The notes: a model not told the origin generated them from the letters alone. 64,000 nucleotides of DNA from Mytilisepta virgata (GCA_028015205.1 CM051514.1:49554150-49618149); one strand, 5' to 3'; numbered from the stretch's first letter, positions 20,946 to 34,087 are shown. Program-made: numbers and translations.

Positions 20946-23900
20946 ATTATCATAACAATGGTAAAATTACAAAGATTAAATATTTTTGAAAATTCACAGC
21001 CTAGGACATAATATATCTAGGTCTAAAATTTGTCAGGATTCAAATCATAATTATTTATATCTCGCCAAAAATTTGTTTAAATTGTACAATGCAGGATCGA
21101 CGGGCCGTTAATTTGAATATTATTCATATATTTTATTGTTTTATTTGCACTTGATTAGAACTGAATCACATAAGTTTTCTATCTTCAGGTATCCAGAAAC
21201 TGGTGAAATAATTGGTTAGATTTACCTCAACCAGTAAATAAACCTATAATATTTTATAATAAATGTAAATTTTTATACAAGACTTTAATTTTTGACGCAT
21301 CGAGTATGTGCTTGTGTTTATGTGGCTTTCTTTTAATTTAGCAATATTAGTTAAATCGTGTCTATCAACTCTTATCGATGAAGGAAACCATAGAAGAACC
21401 GTCTTTCCAATAAAAATGGTAAAGATTGTATCTCGTTCGGGACTGATTGATCTTGTGTAATGGGAAAACATCATACAAGAATATATTTAGGCTATTTCGT
21501 TACAGAGATAGAAAATCTATACAGAACAGCCTTTTTTATTGCTAAATAAAGATGTTTGGTGAATATGGATTGGCTGCTTTCGAATCTTTCTCATTTAACA
21601 GGCCAGTTTTCTACAACCTTTGCCATATTTGGCCAATAAAATTATCTTTCACAGTGTTTGTTATATACCGTTGTTCGTGACTGTAGAATGGCGTCAATAT
21701 GAGCTGCTAGGAGATATTTGATTATAACAAACACAGATACAACACGATTGCCCCTAATAGCACTAGGTCTGTAAGGTATCAACTCAACGGAATGAAATTA
21801 TAGATAAATCGGCAACAGCAACCAACACATCAGACACGGTTAAGAAATAAAATACATCAATCGAAACAAAAATCTTTAAAGAGAAGTTTATGTCAAAAGC
21901 TTAAATCTACACTTTTCAAAATTTGACATGTGGGCCCGAAGTTTACAAAATAAAAATTATAAAACCTTATTTTACATCTACATAAATTGTAAAAGAAAAA
22001 ACTGTTGAAATAAAATTCATAAATTGAAAAATGAAAGAGGAGTTTACATCACATGTTTAATTCAGTTTTCGTAGTTCAACCCCTGTGGTCCAAAAGTTCA
22101 GAAAATAAAAATCAAAATAGTAAAACATCTACACACGTACATGACGTAGTTGGTATGCAAATATTTTACAAAGAAATTAAATTACGAAACCTAAAATTTA
22201 AGTCAGGAGGAGTTAATGTCAAAGGAAAGTGTGACGGATAGACGTAGACAATCGCAATATCCCCAAAATTTCTTCGAGAGTGCGGGAATGAACACGTGAA
22301 ATTTTTGTTGTCTGATCAAGGTTAATGAATTTTACGCACAGTATTCTGTATAAGATAATGATTTGACTGAAAGCTTCAGTTTTCATGTATGTGTGTTGTA
22401 CTCTTTTATGTTATTTTTTGTCTGTTGGGTTGCTGTGATTTATTGGTATGTTATTGTTGACCTTTCCTGTTATCCATTTTGTTGTTTATCTGAATTGGAT
22501 TGTATGCAATGAAGCAATGGCTATTTTATTGTACATGTATATTTTAGTTTCCAATAGCATACTTTTATTTTGACCAATAATGGCCACTGACTGATTGTTT
22601 CAATATTTTTATATGTAGTCAAATCTGCTTCACAGGGCACTCACTGTCTACAAAGACTGTACGTGAATTTTTTTTTCGTTATAAACAAAATGCAGCTTGT
22701 AAAATTATCCCATGTATAAAGAATATTTTTTCTTTGGTCCAAGAAGTCTGCTTAATGCACAGGTTTTACTACAGAAGCGAAATATTGATTGATGTTTAGC
22801 AAATAATTCCATGGTAACAAGTAAAAGGAACCGTCTTTAACAATTAGTTTCTAGATTTTTCTCAGTATCAAAGGCCCCGCTGTGACTTTAAAGCTATTCG
22901 AAGAATAGCAAGAAAGATGCTGTTTCTTTGCTGGTTTGTCGCTTGTCCCCCCGGAAGGGGAGGGGGGGTGGGGGGTGAACTTCCTATATAGCAGTATATA
23001 TGGACGTGCGGCTGGCATGGGACTACTTTTTGAGCCATCAAGTATATGACTGGGTAGGATATAAAGCCGTAGATGTACTATGTAATAGGGTAATTCGGCG
23101 CAGCGTTTAATTAGGCGCATTCAAATCATTTTCATGTTAATGCGCCGAATAGGACGATGCGCATAATTACCCGAAATGGCTGTATATCAATGGACGATTA
23201 TCATTCGTCACTCGCATGTCGGGATTTTGTTTCAGAAAGATAAGCACCTTACTTAATATTATTTTTTATATTCTGTAAATGTACATCTTACAGACATGAC
23301 TAAGATTTTGTTAATTACTGTTTGAAAAAAAAACACCAATAGTCGAAGAACCTCAACACTGAAATCATAATTATATAATTATTCACCTAACGCATTACTT
23401 TAAAATCTGTGTTATAATCAATTTCACCAGTTCTTTTAATAACCCAAGTTTCTTTATGTGAAGAGAATTATGTTTTGTAACAAGTGAAAGTTCCTAGGCT
23501 ATTTTTAGATTTTCATTCTCTAATATTTTGAAGATATGTAATCGAATTTACCATTTATGATCAAGATGTGAGCTTTTGTTCAATTTTCATTGTTGATGTA
23601 ACCACAAGCCGTTTATAATTCAATTGAATTATTTATTTATCTTTTTTTGTATTCTGTATTACAAAATATACTACTATTTCATTCGACTAAGTAGGTAATA
23701 GTCAATTCTGTTTCTTTTATTGCATTTTTAATTTGTGTGGTTTTTTTTTAAATTAGAATTTATGGCCTGTATTTATTTTTTTTTTAAATATTTTTCTTCC
23801 ATAAAAGCTAACAAATACCGATTTGTACAGTTTCATTATATCCCGGTATTCCATGTCCGTGTTTTGATCAACAATTATCTAACCATTGTTTAACCATATA

Positions 23901-24038
23901 ACATAGTACAGAGTATATGCTCCTATATTGTATTCAAACGTATGTAAAATCACATGTACATGTATGTGTGTTCATTCAGATAGTGACATATATGACCTAA
24001 TTTGAGTATCTGTCCTTATCATTTGTAAAGATACAAAT
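20946..24038 (+). other. Intergenic region between lectin and Kazal genes
   Basis: No supported gene is present. A nested palindrome lies at 23088-23172 (GGGTAATTCGGCGCA against TGCGCATAATTACCC, with AGGCGCATT against AATGCGCC inside). A decayed relative of the 18848 MITE starts near 22616, and ATTGTTGACCTTTCCTGTTA at 22453 recurs near 61798. Confidence 0.55.
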
Positions 24039-24078
24039 ATGACTTTCATCAGGTCCGTTAGAATATGGATTTTACTAG
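24039..24078 (+). CDS. Kazal-type protein 1, exon 1 (signal peptide)
   Basis: ATG at 24039 opens MTFIRSVRIWILL and the exon ends in phase 1 at CTAG|GTATGT. Joined to the exon at 25009 it gives a basic start and a hydrophobic core (IWILLANIACII), a convincing signal peptide. The choice is supported by the paralogue at 34088, which has the same 40-43 nt phase 1 first exon. An alternative start at 24975 is discussed under the next exon. Confidence 0.65.
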
Positions 24079-24236
24079 GTATGTTTTATTATACCTCAGT
24101 ATGTTTTTTTCTATATAAAAATTAAGACAACAATTTTACTATTTTGTATGTTTCTGAACTTGATACTATTGACCGGTCAATAATTTCCACTACTATTGAC
24201 AAGTAAAGTGTTTTTCGTATAATAAAACACTTACTG

Positions 24237-24833
24237 AATGCATATTCGGGGCAATAGTTGGTACCTCGGGTACAATAAACTTACTACCCCCGAAAACCGG
24301 ATTCCTCTGAAAACCGAACATTTACTTTCGGTCCGGAATTGTTGCCTATATATTCAAGTAAAAAAATCCTCTGAAAACCGGACCTTCTTAATTCCGAACA
24401 CCGGCCGTACTTTCCGGTACAAAACCTATATATTCTTGTCAAATTAACCTCCAGAAACCGACCGAAACCATGTATTACCTGGAAAATCAGTGAACCGTAA
24501 TACATGTCATCCTTAATCGATCGATGATTGACATCATTAAACTAAATAACCATTTTAAAAAAAGGTGTGAAAGTCGTTAATCAAACAATAAAAACGTCGG
24601 ATTGAAATTAAAAACAATTAATTGTATTAAAATAATGTGCGCGTGGTAAATGTACATATGTAAGCACATGGCACAATTTTTCAACATCGTTATAATACAT
24701 TATAATAAACTTCCGGTTTCACTCTCCGGATCAGATACGTCTTTTCCGGAACCTCCTGAAACCGGACCCTCTGAAAACCGGCCGATTTCTCCGGTCCCAC
24801 AGCTGTTCGGTTTACAGAGGTTCCACTGTATTC
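24237..24833 (-). repeat. Pogo/Tigger-like non-autonomous remnant
   Basis: The right edge, read on the minus strand, is CAGTGGAACCTCTGTAAACC followed by repeated CCGGTTTTCAGAGG-type blocks, and a TA flanks it. Similar CTCTGAAAACCG blocks recur near the left edge, but a matching terminal repeat there is not clear. Assignment to the pogo branch of Tc1/mariner rests on the look of the end and is tentative. Confidence 0.4.
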
Positions 24834-25008
24834 CCCTCATACCCAGTCGATAAGTATATAATATTATAGAATTATTGAACAGTGTTGAGGGATATAGCAA
24901 TTTTATTGGTCCCGAGACATTGACTATTTTCCAGACGCTTTAATAATGCATTTTTAAGCAATATTTATTCATAAATGATTTACGTATCATTTTTATTACT
25001 CTTTTTAG

Positions 25009-25153
25009 CAAATATCGCATGTATCATTCAACGAACCGTCACGTTTTCATACCGTGATCTGTGTTCAGACATATTAAACCACAAATGCCCGTCTGGTATT
25101 GATTATACTGGTGAAGTTCACCAAGATCAGAATGGTAACATATATACAAATTT
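25009..25153 (+). CDS. Kazal-type protein 1, exon 2 (five-cysteine Kazal domain, first half)
   Basis: The acceptor ACTCTTTTTAG leads into ANIACIIQRTVTFSYRDLC and then SDILNHKCPSG and a GNIYTN segment; the donor TT|GTAAGT is phase 2. C32 and C40 are the first two Kazal cysteines. The position of the third, normally before GSDG-x-TY, is occupied by VHQDQ, so the domain has five cysteines. An ATG at 24975 lies in frame with this exon, and reading through the intron end would give MIYVSFLLLFLANIA, itself a signal-like sequence, so an alternative transcript starting in intron 1 is possible. The spliced model is preferred by analogy with the paralogue. Confidence 0.78.
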
Positions 25154-25632
25154 GTAAGTATAACCTTCTTGTACATTTTACCCTGGCTTTAGCGTGTTAA
25201 ACTAAACAAAATTGAATTTTAAAAGCTTATTCATCACAGCTATACATGCATATTTATTTAGTATTACAATTATATGGTAAAGTCATAGAACAGAAAGATA
25301 ATATGCAATTTAACATTTTACTTATAGTGTTTTTCAATTAAAATACTTCGGACACGTCTTTATTAATAGAACTATTAATCCCTAAAGTGTAATAATAAAA
25401 CCTAATTCATTGTATATGTTCTATAATAAAGGTGATGAATACTATTGACTAATATTTAAAACAAAAAATAATTGTTTCCCTGTATGGCAGTCTAGCATTT
25501 TACAACGAGCTCAGTAGCTAGAGTCAGTTACTTCTGAATATTGTAACCATTTTCTATGATATTGTAATCCATTATAAGTAGTATTGATATCGGATATTGT
25601 TAAAGGTAATTCCCTTGTTGTATAGATATATA

Positions 25633-27256
25633 CACCTGGAAATTAATTAAGCGCCACCCCAGTTTTCATGATTGGCTAAGTTTGCTGGTCTCGTATTGAA
25701 GAACATGTTACATATTCAATGGTTGCAGCATATTTTATGCATAGTATAGACAACAATTGAAAGAAAGACACACTTTGGTGGTTTCAGATTGGGATTTATT
25801 TTAAGTTATAGACCATATTGTAAAAGGTACAAATTTGGCAAAAACATGTTGAAATTAACTATTGTCGTACATGGAATTTGGCATGGTTCTGGATGCAAAC
25901 GCCATGTTGCAATCCTTGAATTGTGTCTTTAGAGTCAGAAAGCACAGTTATTGTCAATATTGTCAATATTTCGTGTATCGTGTAACCACCACGCACGCGG
26001 ACGACTGCTTCATGTCGTCTCCTCATTCCCTGTATCAGTCTTTGAATCTGACGTTGAGGAAGCCTGGCCCATTCCTGATGCAATGCAGCTTCCAGATCAC
26101 GTACAGTTTGTACAGGGGGATCTCGTTGTCGACCTCGACGGCCTAACATATCCCAAATATGCTCAATCGGATTGAGATCAAGACTTCTGGCTGGCCAGGG
26201 AATTGTCTCCACAGCGTTTCGGCGTAAGAATTCGACCACGGCATGTCCTCTGTGGGGCCTGGCGTTGTCATCCATGAAAATTGGACGGTCTGCCAACACG
26301 TGATTGTCAAAATGTGGAACAACACTTGTTTGTAAGATCTCACGTTGATATCGAAGTGCGTTTAAATTCCCTTGCACTGTGACCAGATAAAGTTTGCAGT
26401 CATGGGAGACACAACCCCACACCATTACGGACCCTCCACCGAATGGTCTCAGCAATGTGTCGTTATGCCATTGCCATTTTTGAACGTCTCCAGACCCGTA
26501 AGCGGGCGTCAACAACATACAATAAAAACCTGCTCTCATCAGAGAAATGGACTCTTCATCAGGACGCAAGATTCCAGCGTTGACGTTGTATTGACCATTG
26601 TAAACGAGCTGCACGATGGTTCCAAGTCAATGTGGGACGTCAGATAGGTCTTCTAGCCCTGTATCCTGCCGCCTTTAGCCGGTTCCTGATGGTTGTAGTG
26701 GATATCGCCCTACCCTGTAACCACTCTGTTTTAAGGACAGTGCTGTTCATGAAGGGATGTCGCCGTACAAGACGCAACAACGCTGCATCTTCACATCTGC
26801 TGGTTTTGCGTGGTCGTCCCAGACGTGGCCTGTCTCTAACGTCATTTGTAACTCCAAATTTCTGCACTAATCGTGCAACAACTGAATGATGTTGATTGAT
26901 TTGACGTCAAATTTCTCTACAAAATAACCCAGCGTTCCTCATACCAATAATTTGCCGTCGCAAGTTGTCTAACACCCTACGACGAACCATAATGATTTGA
27001 AACAATATTCTGACACTCTATGACAAGATAGTGACACTCTCAAGTTCAATCACACAAACTTGATTTTCACCTGGGTGAGGGTTGCATGTTTCACGTGCAT
27101 TCTGTGCAATACCATATCAGAAAAACTCCTTAACCTTTACATTATGGTGTTCAGGAAGGGTCATATTTTATGTGTGAGAATGATCATTTGAATTTCTCTG
27201 GTCAAACATTTTTTATGTCACTTTGATTTTGGTGTCGCTTAATTAATTTCCAGGTG
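25633..27256 (-). mobile_element. Tc1-like DNA transposon
   Basis: The element is 1624 bp, flanked by TA (25631-25632 and 27257-27258). Its terminal inverted repeats start CACCTGGAAATTAATTAAGCG at the left and mirror this at the right over about 28 bases, ending with G/TGTCGC. It encodes a single transposase on the minus strand. It sits in intron 2 of Kazal gene 1, opposite in orientation to the host gene. Confidence 0.9.
25859..26990 (-). pseudogene. Tc1-family transposase (DD34E), inactivated
   Basis: The protein starts with ATG at 26990 and keeps the N-terminal helix-turn-helix region (RPRLGRPRKTS, then TTTIRNRLKAAGY). It has the catalytic SDES block, GGGSVMVWGC, the second catalytic aspartate in MDDNARPH and the glutamate in NPIEHIWD, with 34 residues between these last two (DD34E). 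These catalyse cut-and-paste transposition at TA sites. Three reading breaks consist of TGA codons: one after CREI, one after RRPI and a TGATGA pair before RVHFSDES. A frameshift then lies before GGGSV. The first two TGA codons look like CpG decay of CGA. Not functional. Confidence 0.88.
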
Positions 27257-27404
27257 TATATTGGATTAAGATTTTCATGATGTTATATGACTTCCAGTGA
27301 CAAATATTACAGATAAATAAAGTTTTAAATTTTAGACAACAATGCACCAATTGTTTTACTGACTCAATGTTTTATATATATATAACTTAATCGTACGGTT
27401 TTAG

Positions 27405-27809
27405 TTGTGAGTACACGAAGGCAAAGTGTAGAGATTCTGCCATAGAGATTGAAGCAACATATTCATGTGTGAAGAAATCAAAGGAAAATACTCCGAGTGA
27501 ATTACAGCCTACACAGAAGACAACCACATTGACAACAACTCCGACAATATTTCCAACAACAACACCGACAACATTTCCAACAACAACACCAACAACACCG
27601 ACAAAATCTCCAACGACAACACCAACAACACCGACAACATCTCCAACGACAACACCGACGACGACTTTAACAACTCCGACTACATACTCAACATTTCGGA
27701 CGACACTAGATCCAATGCAACAGCTATTCTGTAATAACAAAGACGTGGTCGTATGTTCGTTTGACCCTGTTAGAATTTGCGCGAACGACGGGAAAATATA
27801 TAAAAACAA
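27405..27809 (+). CDS. Kazal-type protein 1, exon 3 (Thr/Pro linker and second Kazal domain start)
   Basis: The exon begins after GGTTTTAG in phase 2, supplies CEYTKAKC and C83 of the first domain, then a Thr/Pro-rich linker (27519-27692, TTTP repeats) that looks like a mucin-type O-glycosylation region. The second Kazal domain follows with C171, C179, C187 and the DGKIYKN signature. The donor AACAA|GTAAGT is phase 2. The P1 residue, second after the second cysteine, is Phe (CSFDP), which in this family favours chymotrypsin-like proteases. The linker is low-complexity DNA and likely to vary in length between individuals. Confidence 0.87.
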
Positions 27810-29940
27810 GTAAGTAGCTTAACATAAGTAATAGACTTGGATATTCAAATAAAAATCAAATAAAAGAATTTTGAATCAAACCAACAATTTTCGACGCAAA
27901 GCATATATTTTTCTTAAATAATTTTTTATCGTTAAAAGTAAATAATTTTCACCAAAACTAAATTGATAATAATAAATGCTTATATTTTTTCAGTGCAAAA
28001 TATTTAGTTTAATTTTTTTTTCGAATTAGTAATTTATATGTAAATCATTATTACAGAAATAACTATACATTAAAAAGAACTCGAGGAAATACCTTGTTTG
28101 CAAGTAAATATGAATAGAGATCCCCCTTTTCTATCTATTTTCTATAATTATTCAACAAAAGGATATTGTCACAAAATATTTCACCTGTAGGTACAAAAAA
28201 CACGGGGACATATACATTTTAATATATCTGATGTATTTTGTAATATTACATTGAAACACAGTTTTGTTGTTATCATTACTGCTAATGCTACTTTTTCAAA
28301 TAAAACACTAAATGTTGGAAACACGACTAATTTAATACGATACACTGTAAAATATTTCAACAAATTTAGATATGTTATAAAATTTATCTACGCCCATATC
28401 CGTTCGTATCCGTAGATATGGAGATTTTTACACTCTAAAGTACTCTTGAACAAATGTCGGCTGTTGATTGACTAACGTGACGTCGGTTAAAAACCCATTG
28501 TTAAGTACCCTTGTTACCAAATTATATATCTTATTTGTGTCAGATTTATTTCCTGCCAAGATGTCTGATAACCAAAGAATAAAAATTGTTCAGAAAAAGA
28601 AGCATCTTAAGGTCATCTAATAATGCGGCTGTAATTACCTAACTTTATAACTTGGTAATTTAAATTTCAGTGTAAATATATAGACAATATTCCGATGATT
28701 ATAAATATTACATGACAATTTTTTAAATCTACTTCCCAAAAATATTCTTAACTAGGTGAGCTTTCAAGACTCAACGCGAGCCAAGCAAAGATAGAACAGT
28801 TTTCCTTAAAAGACCAGTCTTGAACCAAACACGGAATAGCTGAAACAGTGAAAGTCACATCAAATATGACCCCAATATTACCAAGTTTATTGTAGGGGGA
28901 AAATGTGTTCTTGGGATTCCTCCAAACCAAATTCTGTGATTGTAGAATGCTAATTGAAATGAACCAAATATGATTTTGTGATAGAAAATATATTTCATAG
29001 AACATTGATAAGTGTCGATTCTGGACAGATTCGGCACATTTTCCAGTTTTAGTACAAGTGTACAAGCGTTCCACAGCCCCAGAAAATTCTGAAACTGGTC
29101 CTTGACGTTATAGAATCTCGAACTACCTCTTTTATGATGCGTGCACTTTTTACTTTCTATTGGTCATTTAAAAGTCGTAACCATAGGAACCCTAGTGGCT
29201 TAATGATCCACAAGAATGCGAAACGAACATAAAATGTTGTCCACAAAGAAGGCTATGTCGTTATAACTCTATGAACTGTAATTTTATACTTCGATAAAGC
29301 TTAACATTTTACATCAGATAAACAATTATCACTAGAAACATCACTCAGGCAATAAATATCGGATTTGTATTAGATTGTACGAAAGTGAGAAGTGTAGCAT
29401 AGGGGTACATTCAAATTCGCATTTAACGTGGTGGTGCTTGGTGTTTCCGGAACTGATGTCATCAGAAATCATATCGCCAGAAGTGGTATGTCCGGAAATG
29501 ACGTAAAAGGAAGAAAAATTACCGAAAATGTACGCATCCTTACCCTAAAGTGATGAATTTTACCGGTATTTTTTTAAAAGAAATGTGAAGGGAGGCAATT
29601 TTTAACCAGCAGTGTGAAGGAGATAATTTGGCGGGTTTTTGCGGAAAAAATGTTCGCGTCTTTTTATTTCGAATGTTTTTGTTGGGCTTTCATTGGACGA
29701 TGACATCATTTCCGGCACCACCAGATCAAATGCGACTTGACTTTTCCAATATATTTCTGTGGTATTTTTATTTATCTGTTTACCAACGAGTTCTTACCAC
29801 TGATCTTGCCATATGATAGCTCCCATAAGTTGTTAGGTAATTTCGTATTTACCCAACAAATGTTTCAAGTTGAATAAAGGAAAAAATCATCATTTTCGTG
29901 ATTGAGTTTAAAAGGTGACGATATGAATCCATCTAATTTT
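27810..29940 (+). other. Kazal 1 intron 3, first part
   Basis: No exon is supported. A minus-strand frame of 108 codons at 28748-29074 has no recognised motif and no splice or start context that I would trust. Confidence 0.55.
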
Positions 29941-31012
29941 TAGCTCACCTGACCCAAAGGGTCATGTGAGCTGTTTCCATCATCCGTCGTCCGTCCGTCA
30001 ACATTTCACATTTTGAACTTCTTCTAGAGAACCACGGAATGAGTTGAAACGAAATATGGCACAAATGTTCCTTGTGAGGTGCTGACAACGTGTTGTTACT
30101 TTGATGCTGATCCGTCATCCAACATGTCTGGAAGCGAGGGACTTACTTTAACATAGGACCTTATGGGAAATACATACAAAAATCTTCTTGAGCACCACTG
30201 AATGGAGTTAAACCAAAAATTGCATGACTGTTCCTTATGAGGTGCTGACCTAGTGTTTGTTACTTTGTTGCCAATCCATCGGGGGACTTAGTTTAACATA
30301 GAACCCTATGGGAAATTCATACAAAAACTACTTCTTGAGAAACACTAAATGGATTGAAATCAAACATGATACAGATATGTAAAGTTAAGAAATACCAAAG
30401 GGATATTCGAAGTAGAGAAAAATCGTAACAACTTACAAACTCCGGAGAGCAACGGAGACAAGACCAAAACAATACATGCACTACAATTAAAAACTAAAAA
30501 CAAATGAACAACATGGACCCCACCAAAAAACTGGGGCAGAATCAGGTGCTCCGGAAGATAAGCAGTCTCTGCTTCCTGCAGGACACCCGTCATGCTGCCC
30601 ATGTCAAATCTGGTATGAGGAAGGGATAATATCAATGGAATAGGTCCATTTTCATTTGGGAAACGGTTTTTTCATGCCTGTCAACCAAGTCATGATGACG
30701 CCCATAAAACTTTAATAAGGATGACTTCAGCTTAGGAGCAACGTACCCCTGTCTGACCAAATTTTCTGTCAGAAGCCAGATATCTCTCAAATAACCATCA
30801 GTAGTGTTGTTACTTTTGTTCTCTTTGTGTCCTTATTTGAAGACTACGTTTGGCATAGGACCCTATGGGAATTACATACAAACAACTTGTTCTTGACATT
30901 ACTGAATGTATTGAAACCAAACATGGCATGGATGTTAATCTCAAGGTCCTTTACCAAGGAACAAATGGAAATGTCAGGTGAGCGATACAGGCTCCTGGGA
31001 GCCTCTGGTTTC
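29941..31012 (+). repeat. Long interspersed repeat, copy 1, with nested insertion
   Basis: The repeat begins TAGCTCACCTGACCC and ends TCAGGTGAGCGATACAGGC followed by the palindrome AGGCTCCTGGGAGCCT and CTGGTTTC. It has internal modules with GAGGTGCTGACC, GTTGTTAC and ACATAGGACCCTATGGGAA. The second copy is at 62505-63922. A Penelope-like fragment is nested at 30377-30795. GCTCACCTGA at the start and TCAGGTGAGC near the end are perfect inverted repeats. Confidence 0.65.
30377..30795 (-). mobile_element. Penelope-like 3' fragment nested in another repeat
   Basis: On the minus strand it reads LLTENLVRQGYVAPKLK, then LLKFYGRHHDLVDR and QMKMDLF, followed by the non-coding tail shared with 776, 13208, 51130 and 56395. 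It interrupts the repeat of 29941-31012, so it is the younger insertion. Confidence 0.75.
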
Positions 31013-31131
31013 AATACAATACAAATATTACCTCGTCAAAATATGTCTATCTGTGTATTACATATATTTTTAAGAGTTGTTAATGCATTTATATCAATCA
31101 AATTTTGATTTCAAATTTTATTACGTTTCAG

Positions 31132-31198
31132 GTGTGAATTTGCTAAAGTACAGTGTGATCGTACAGAACTTAGGATTCTACATACGGGTTTTTGTTGA
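31132..31198 (+). CDS. Kazal-type protein 1, terminal exon
   Basis: After TACGTTTCAG a 22-codon exon supplies CEFAKVQC and the final cysteine in HTGFC before TGA. The whole second domain reads C-x7-C-x7-C-x10-C-x6-C-x12-C, an exact classical Kazal spacing (Cys 171, 179, 187, 198, 205, 218). The model has four exons (40+145+405+67 nt) and encodes 218 residues. It is a secreted serine-protease inhibitor candidate; which protease it meets is unknown. Confidence 0.9.
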
Positions 31199-31494
31199 GA
31201 AAACCTTAATGAACGGGAAGTGAATGATGGATCTTTTACTTTTTGGTTTTAACAGTATAAAAAATGATACAAAAATTAAAAAAAAAATTAACGACTATTC
31301 AAAATGGAGCAACTGGTTTCCAGTGTCTAGAGAATATGAAAGGATCTGTGTTATGCGTTATTGATACATGGCTTACTTTGTCTGATACAAGACACCACAG
31401 GCCTTAGTTTTACTGATCTCATTATTATGATGACTTTTCACTTCACAAAATGTTCTGTTATGAATCCTTTTGGCTAGTTAGGTGATTTTTTTTT

Positions 31495-33475
31495 AAGAAA
31501 CTAAATATCTTTAGTAAGATTTCACGTCCTTCTGGAATTGACACCTGACCAGACTTGGCACCCCACCAGACTTGACACTGCGCTGGCAAAGTGACGGAGC
31601 CTTTAACGGAGCAGGACATGATTACCTTTCCAGAGCACCTCATTTCACTCCCGGTTTTTAATGGGAGTTCACATTTTGTGCTGTCTTTTTTTTTAGTTTA
31701 TTATACGTGTTTTATTCATTTAGTTTTACATGTATCCTTATGGCGTTTGTTTGTTGTGTTCCTTTCTTTGAATTTGTCTTTTCCTTGGACTTCGAATTTC
31801 TGGACCTATCCCACGTTTTGTCGCTCCGGTATCCTGTTGCCGATATCTAATTTTGTCTATTGTGTTTGTGTGATGTTTGTTTGCTTTCTTATTATTGTCA
31901 ACAATTTGCCTTGTCTTCGAATTTTGTTCTGTGGAATTACTCTATATAGCCAAAAACTCTGAACTTATTACTCTGGTGATCTTGAACTGAAATAAAAATA
32001 ATGAGTTAATTATGATATTGCGGAAGAATAAGTAGTTCTTGCCTGCAGATCACACCAGTCACCATGTTGAACGTTCTTCTTTTTATTAGTTTGGCGATGT
32101 GCGGCGTGCGCGGGTGGTTTGAACACGAAATAAAAGACAGTCCAGTTCACAAAAGCTTCTTAACCAGGTTTTTTTTACATCACTTCGGAAATTTTACGGT
32201 CGTCATCATAAATTGATTGACCGTAACAGTGTTCCAATATCTAAGATGATGTTGGACCTGTTTCCACTGTCGTACCATTTCGTGTAGCTCTACCGATCTG
32301 TGACTACCACCCGATTGACCTTGTTGAACTTCACGACAGATACCATATACGGAACAGGAACTGCTTATCCTTAATGTGCATCTGAGTTCACTCTTTGTTT
32401 TTATAAGAGTTCGTGTTTTTCACTGTTTTTTAGTTTTCATTGATTATTTGTTGTGCTTGTGGTTGTTAATTTGTCTTCAAGGGTTTGTCTGTCTAATGGA
32501 TTGTTTTTCCCCTAGGTCTATTTGTCCTTTTCTATGAAAGAACAATCTGTTGTAGATAAAAATCTTCGTTGATAGTTTTAATAACGTAAAATACCAACAT
32601 ATTTTCAAAGTTTTCATCGTTATATAGATCTTTAATGAACGTAAAGGGCCATATGAGGTTAAGTTTTACTACAGAATTTATAAATGTTTTGTAACTTGAT
32701 AATTGCGACTTTATGGATTACCTTTATCTAATTTATCTCAGTGAAATTGGATATGAAAGCGACCACAGATATGACAGACACTTGAACTCGTATATAGATG
32801 ATATTAGGCAATTGAAATCAAAACCTACAAAAGTGTAATAATAAACGTGATGGTTTAATTTTTCGATTTTGAACTTCCCCTTTCTTAGCAGTAACAAACC
32901 TCTCCAGCCTATAATGTGTACATTTCACAGTTGATTCGTTACTGACGTGCAAGTGATATATACACAAAGCGAGATGGTTGTCTAATTATATTCTAAGACA
33001 GGGTTATTTTCAGTCTGTTTACTTCATGAATCCAATAATGTTACGGTCATTATGAATTGATTGCCCTATACTCACATATGAAACTAGATATCTTCAGTTA
33101 GATTTCGTCCCTTTAGAATTTACACCTAACCAAACTTGACACTTCACTGGATTTTACTAACTTGCAACATGATGCTGCCCGTGACGTCCGGAGCACCTCG
33201 TATCAATCCTGGTTTCTCTTGGGAGATCTCATTGCTAGTGCTTTAGTTTCTATGCTGTCTTGTTATAATTCTTTTTAGTTTATTATTTGTTTTTTCATTA
33301 TTCTTTGTATTATACATATATCCTTGTTCATGTATCCTTCCATTCTTTGTTTAATTTTTTTGTTATGTTCCATTATCAAGAGTTTGTCTTGCTTTTACAG
33401 TTCGATCGTCCGGACATTTCATACTGTTTTTGCCGCTTTTGTATTCGTTTGCCGATATCAATGTATCCGTAATCG
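31495..33475 (+). mobile_element. Cluster of Penelope-like relics between the Kazal genes
   Basis: Three pieces lie in the same orientation. 31495-31870 and 33090-33475 carry the 3' non-coding end (GGAGCACCTC, TTTAGTTTATTAT, CATGTATCCT blocks). 32140-32285 encodes TSLRKFYGRHHKLIDR and PISKMMLDLF followed by tail sequence to 32545. 32690-33060 holds frameshifted remnants of the RT region upstream of that motif. All are interrupted by stops and shifts. Confidence 0.6.
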
Positions 33476-34087
33476 TCCACATGATTATTTTCAATATTCC
33501 GAATGTTCCGTGGAAAATGATGACAGCAACCTCGGAAAATATCGACAAACATTGGAAACACTATATGCTTTATTTATTTCTACGGACGTCACACCTAAAC
33601 TAAGATGTATGTTTCTAATTAGGAAAGATATATCTTAGAAAGACTCGCTTTAAATTTTTGTACACTTTATTTTCCATTTAAAAGAAATATAGCTTATCCA
33701 CATCATCTATAATGGTCCGGTTACCAAATATGTGATCTTACACAGTTCAATACTAAAATAAATCACATAAACTGTTCTTTATTAGGCCTAGGATATCAAC
33801 AATTTGCATTTGCTTGCTAGTTTTTTATAATGGCGCAAAATGTTTAAAGTCAGTAGGTGGTATTTTGACTATTTGATTCTTTTGGTATTTTAATATGCTG
33901 TTGAGATTTTATTGAGTTTTTTCAACATTGATTAATACATGTGGAACAAATAAATATATGCATATACATGTGCATAAAACATTGTCATAGAATATATAAT
34001 TATCAACTATGTCATACTATAAGGAACATTTTGAGATCGTGAGTGCCCTTATCTTTGGTTCTTGTACATATATATTGATTAAACAAA

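Noticed and set aside
27387..27809. 140-codon minus-strand Val/Gly-rich frame
   Set aside because: It is the antisense shadow of the Thr/Pro linker of Kazal gene 1.
28748..29074. 108-codon minus-strand reading frame as a gene
   Set aside because: No start context, motif or splice partner; composition is like surrounding AT-rich intron sequence.
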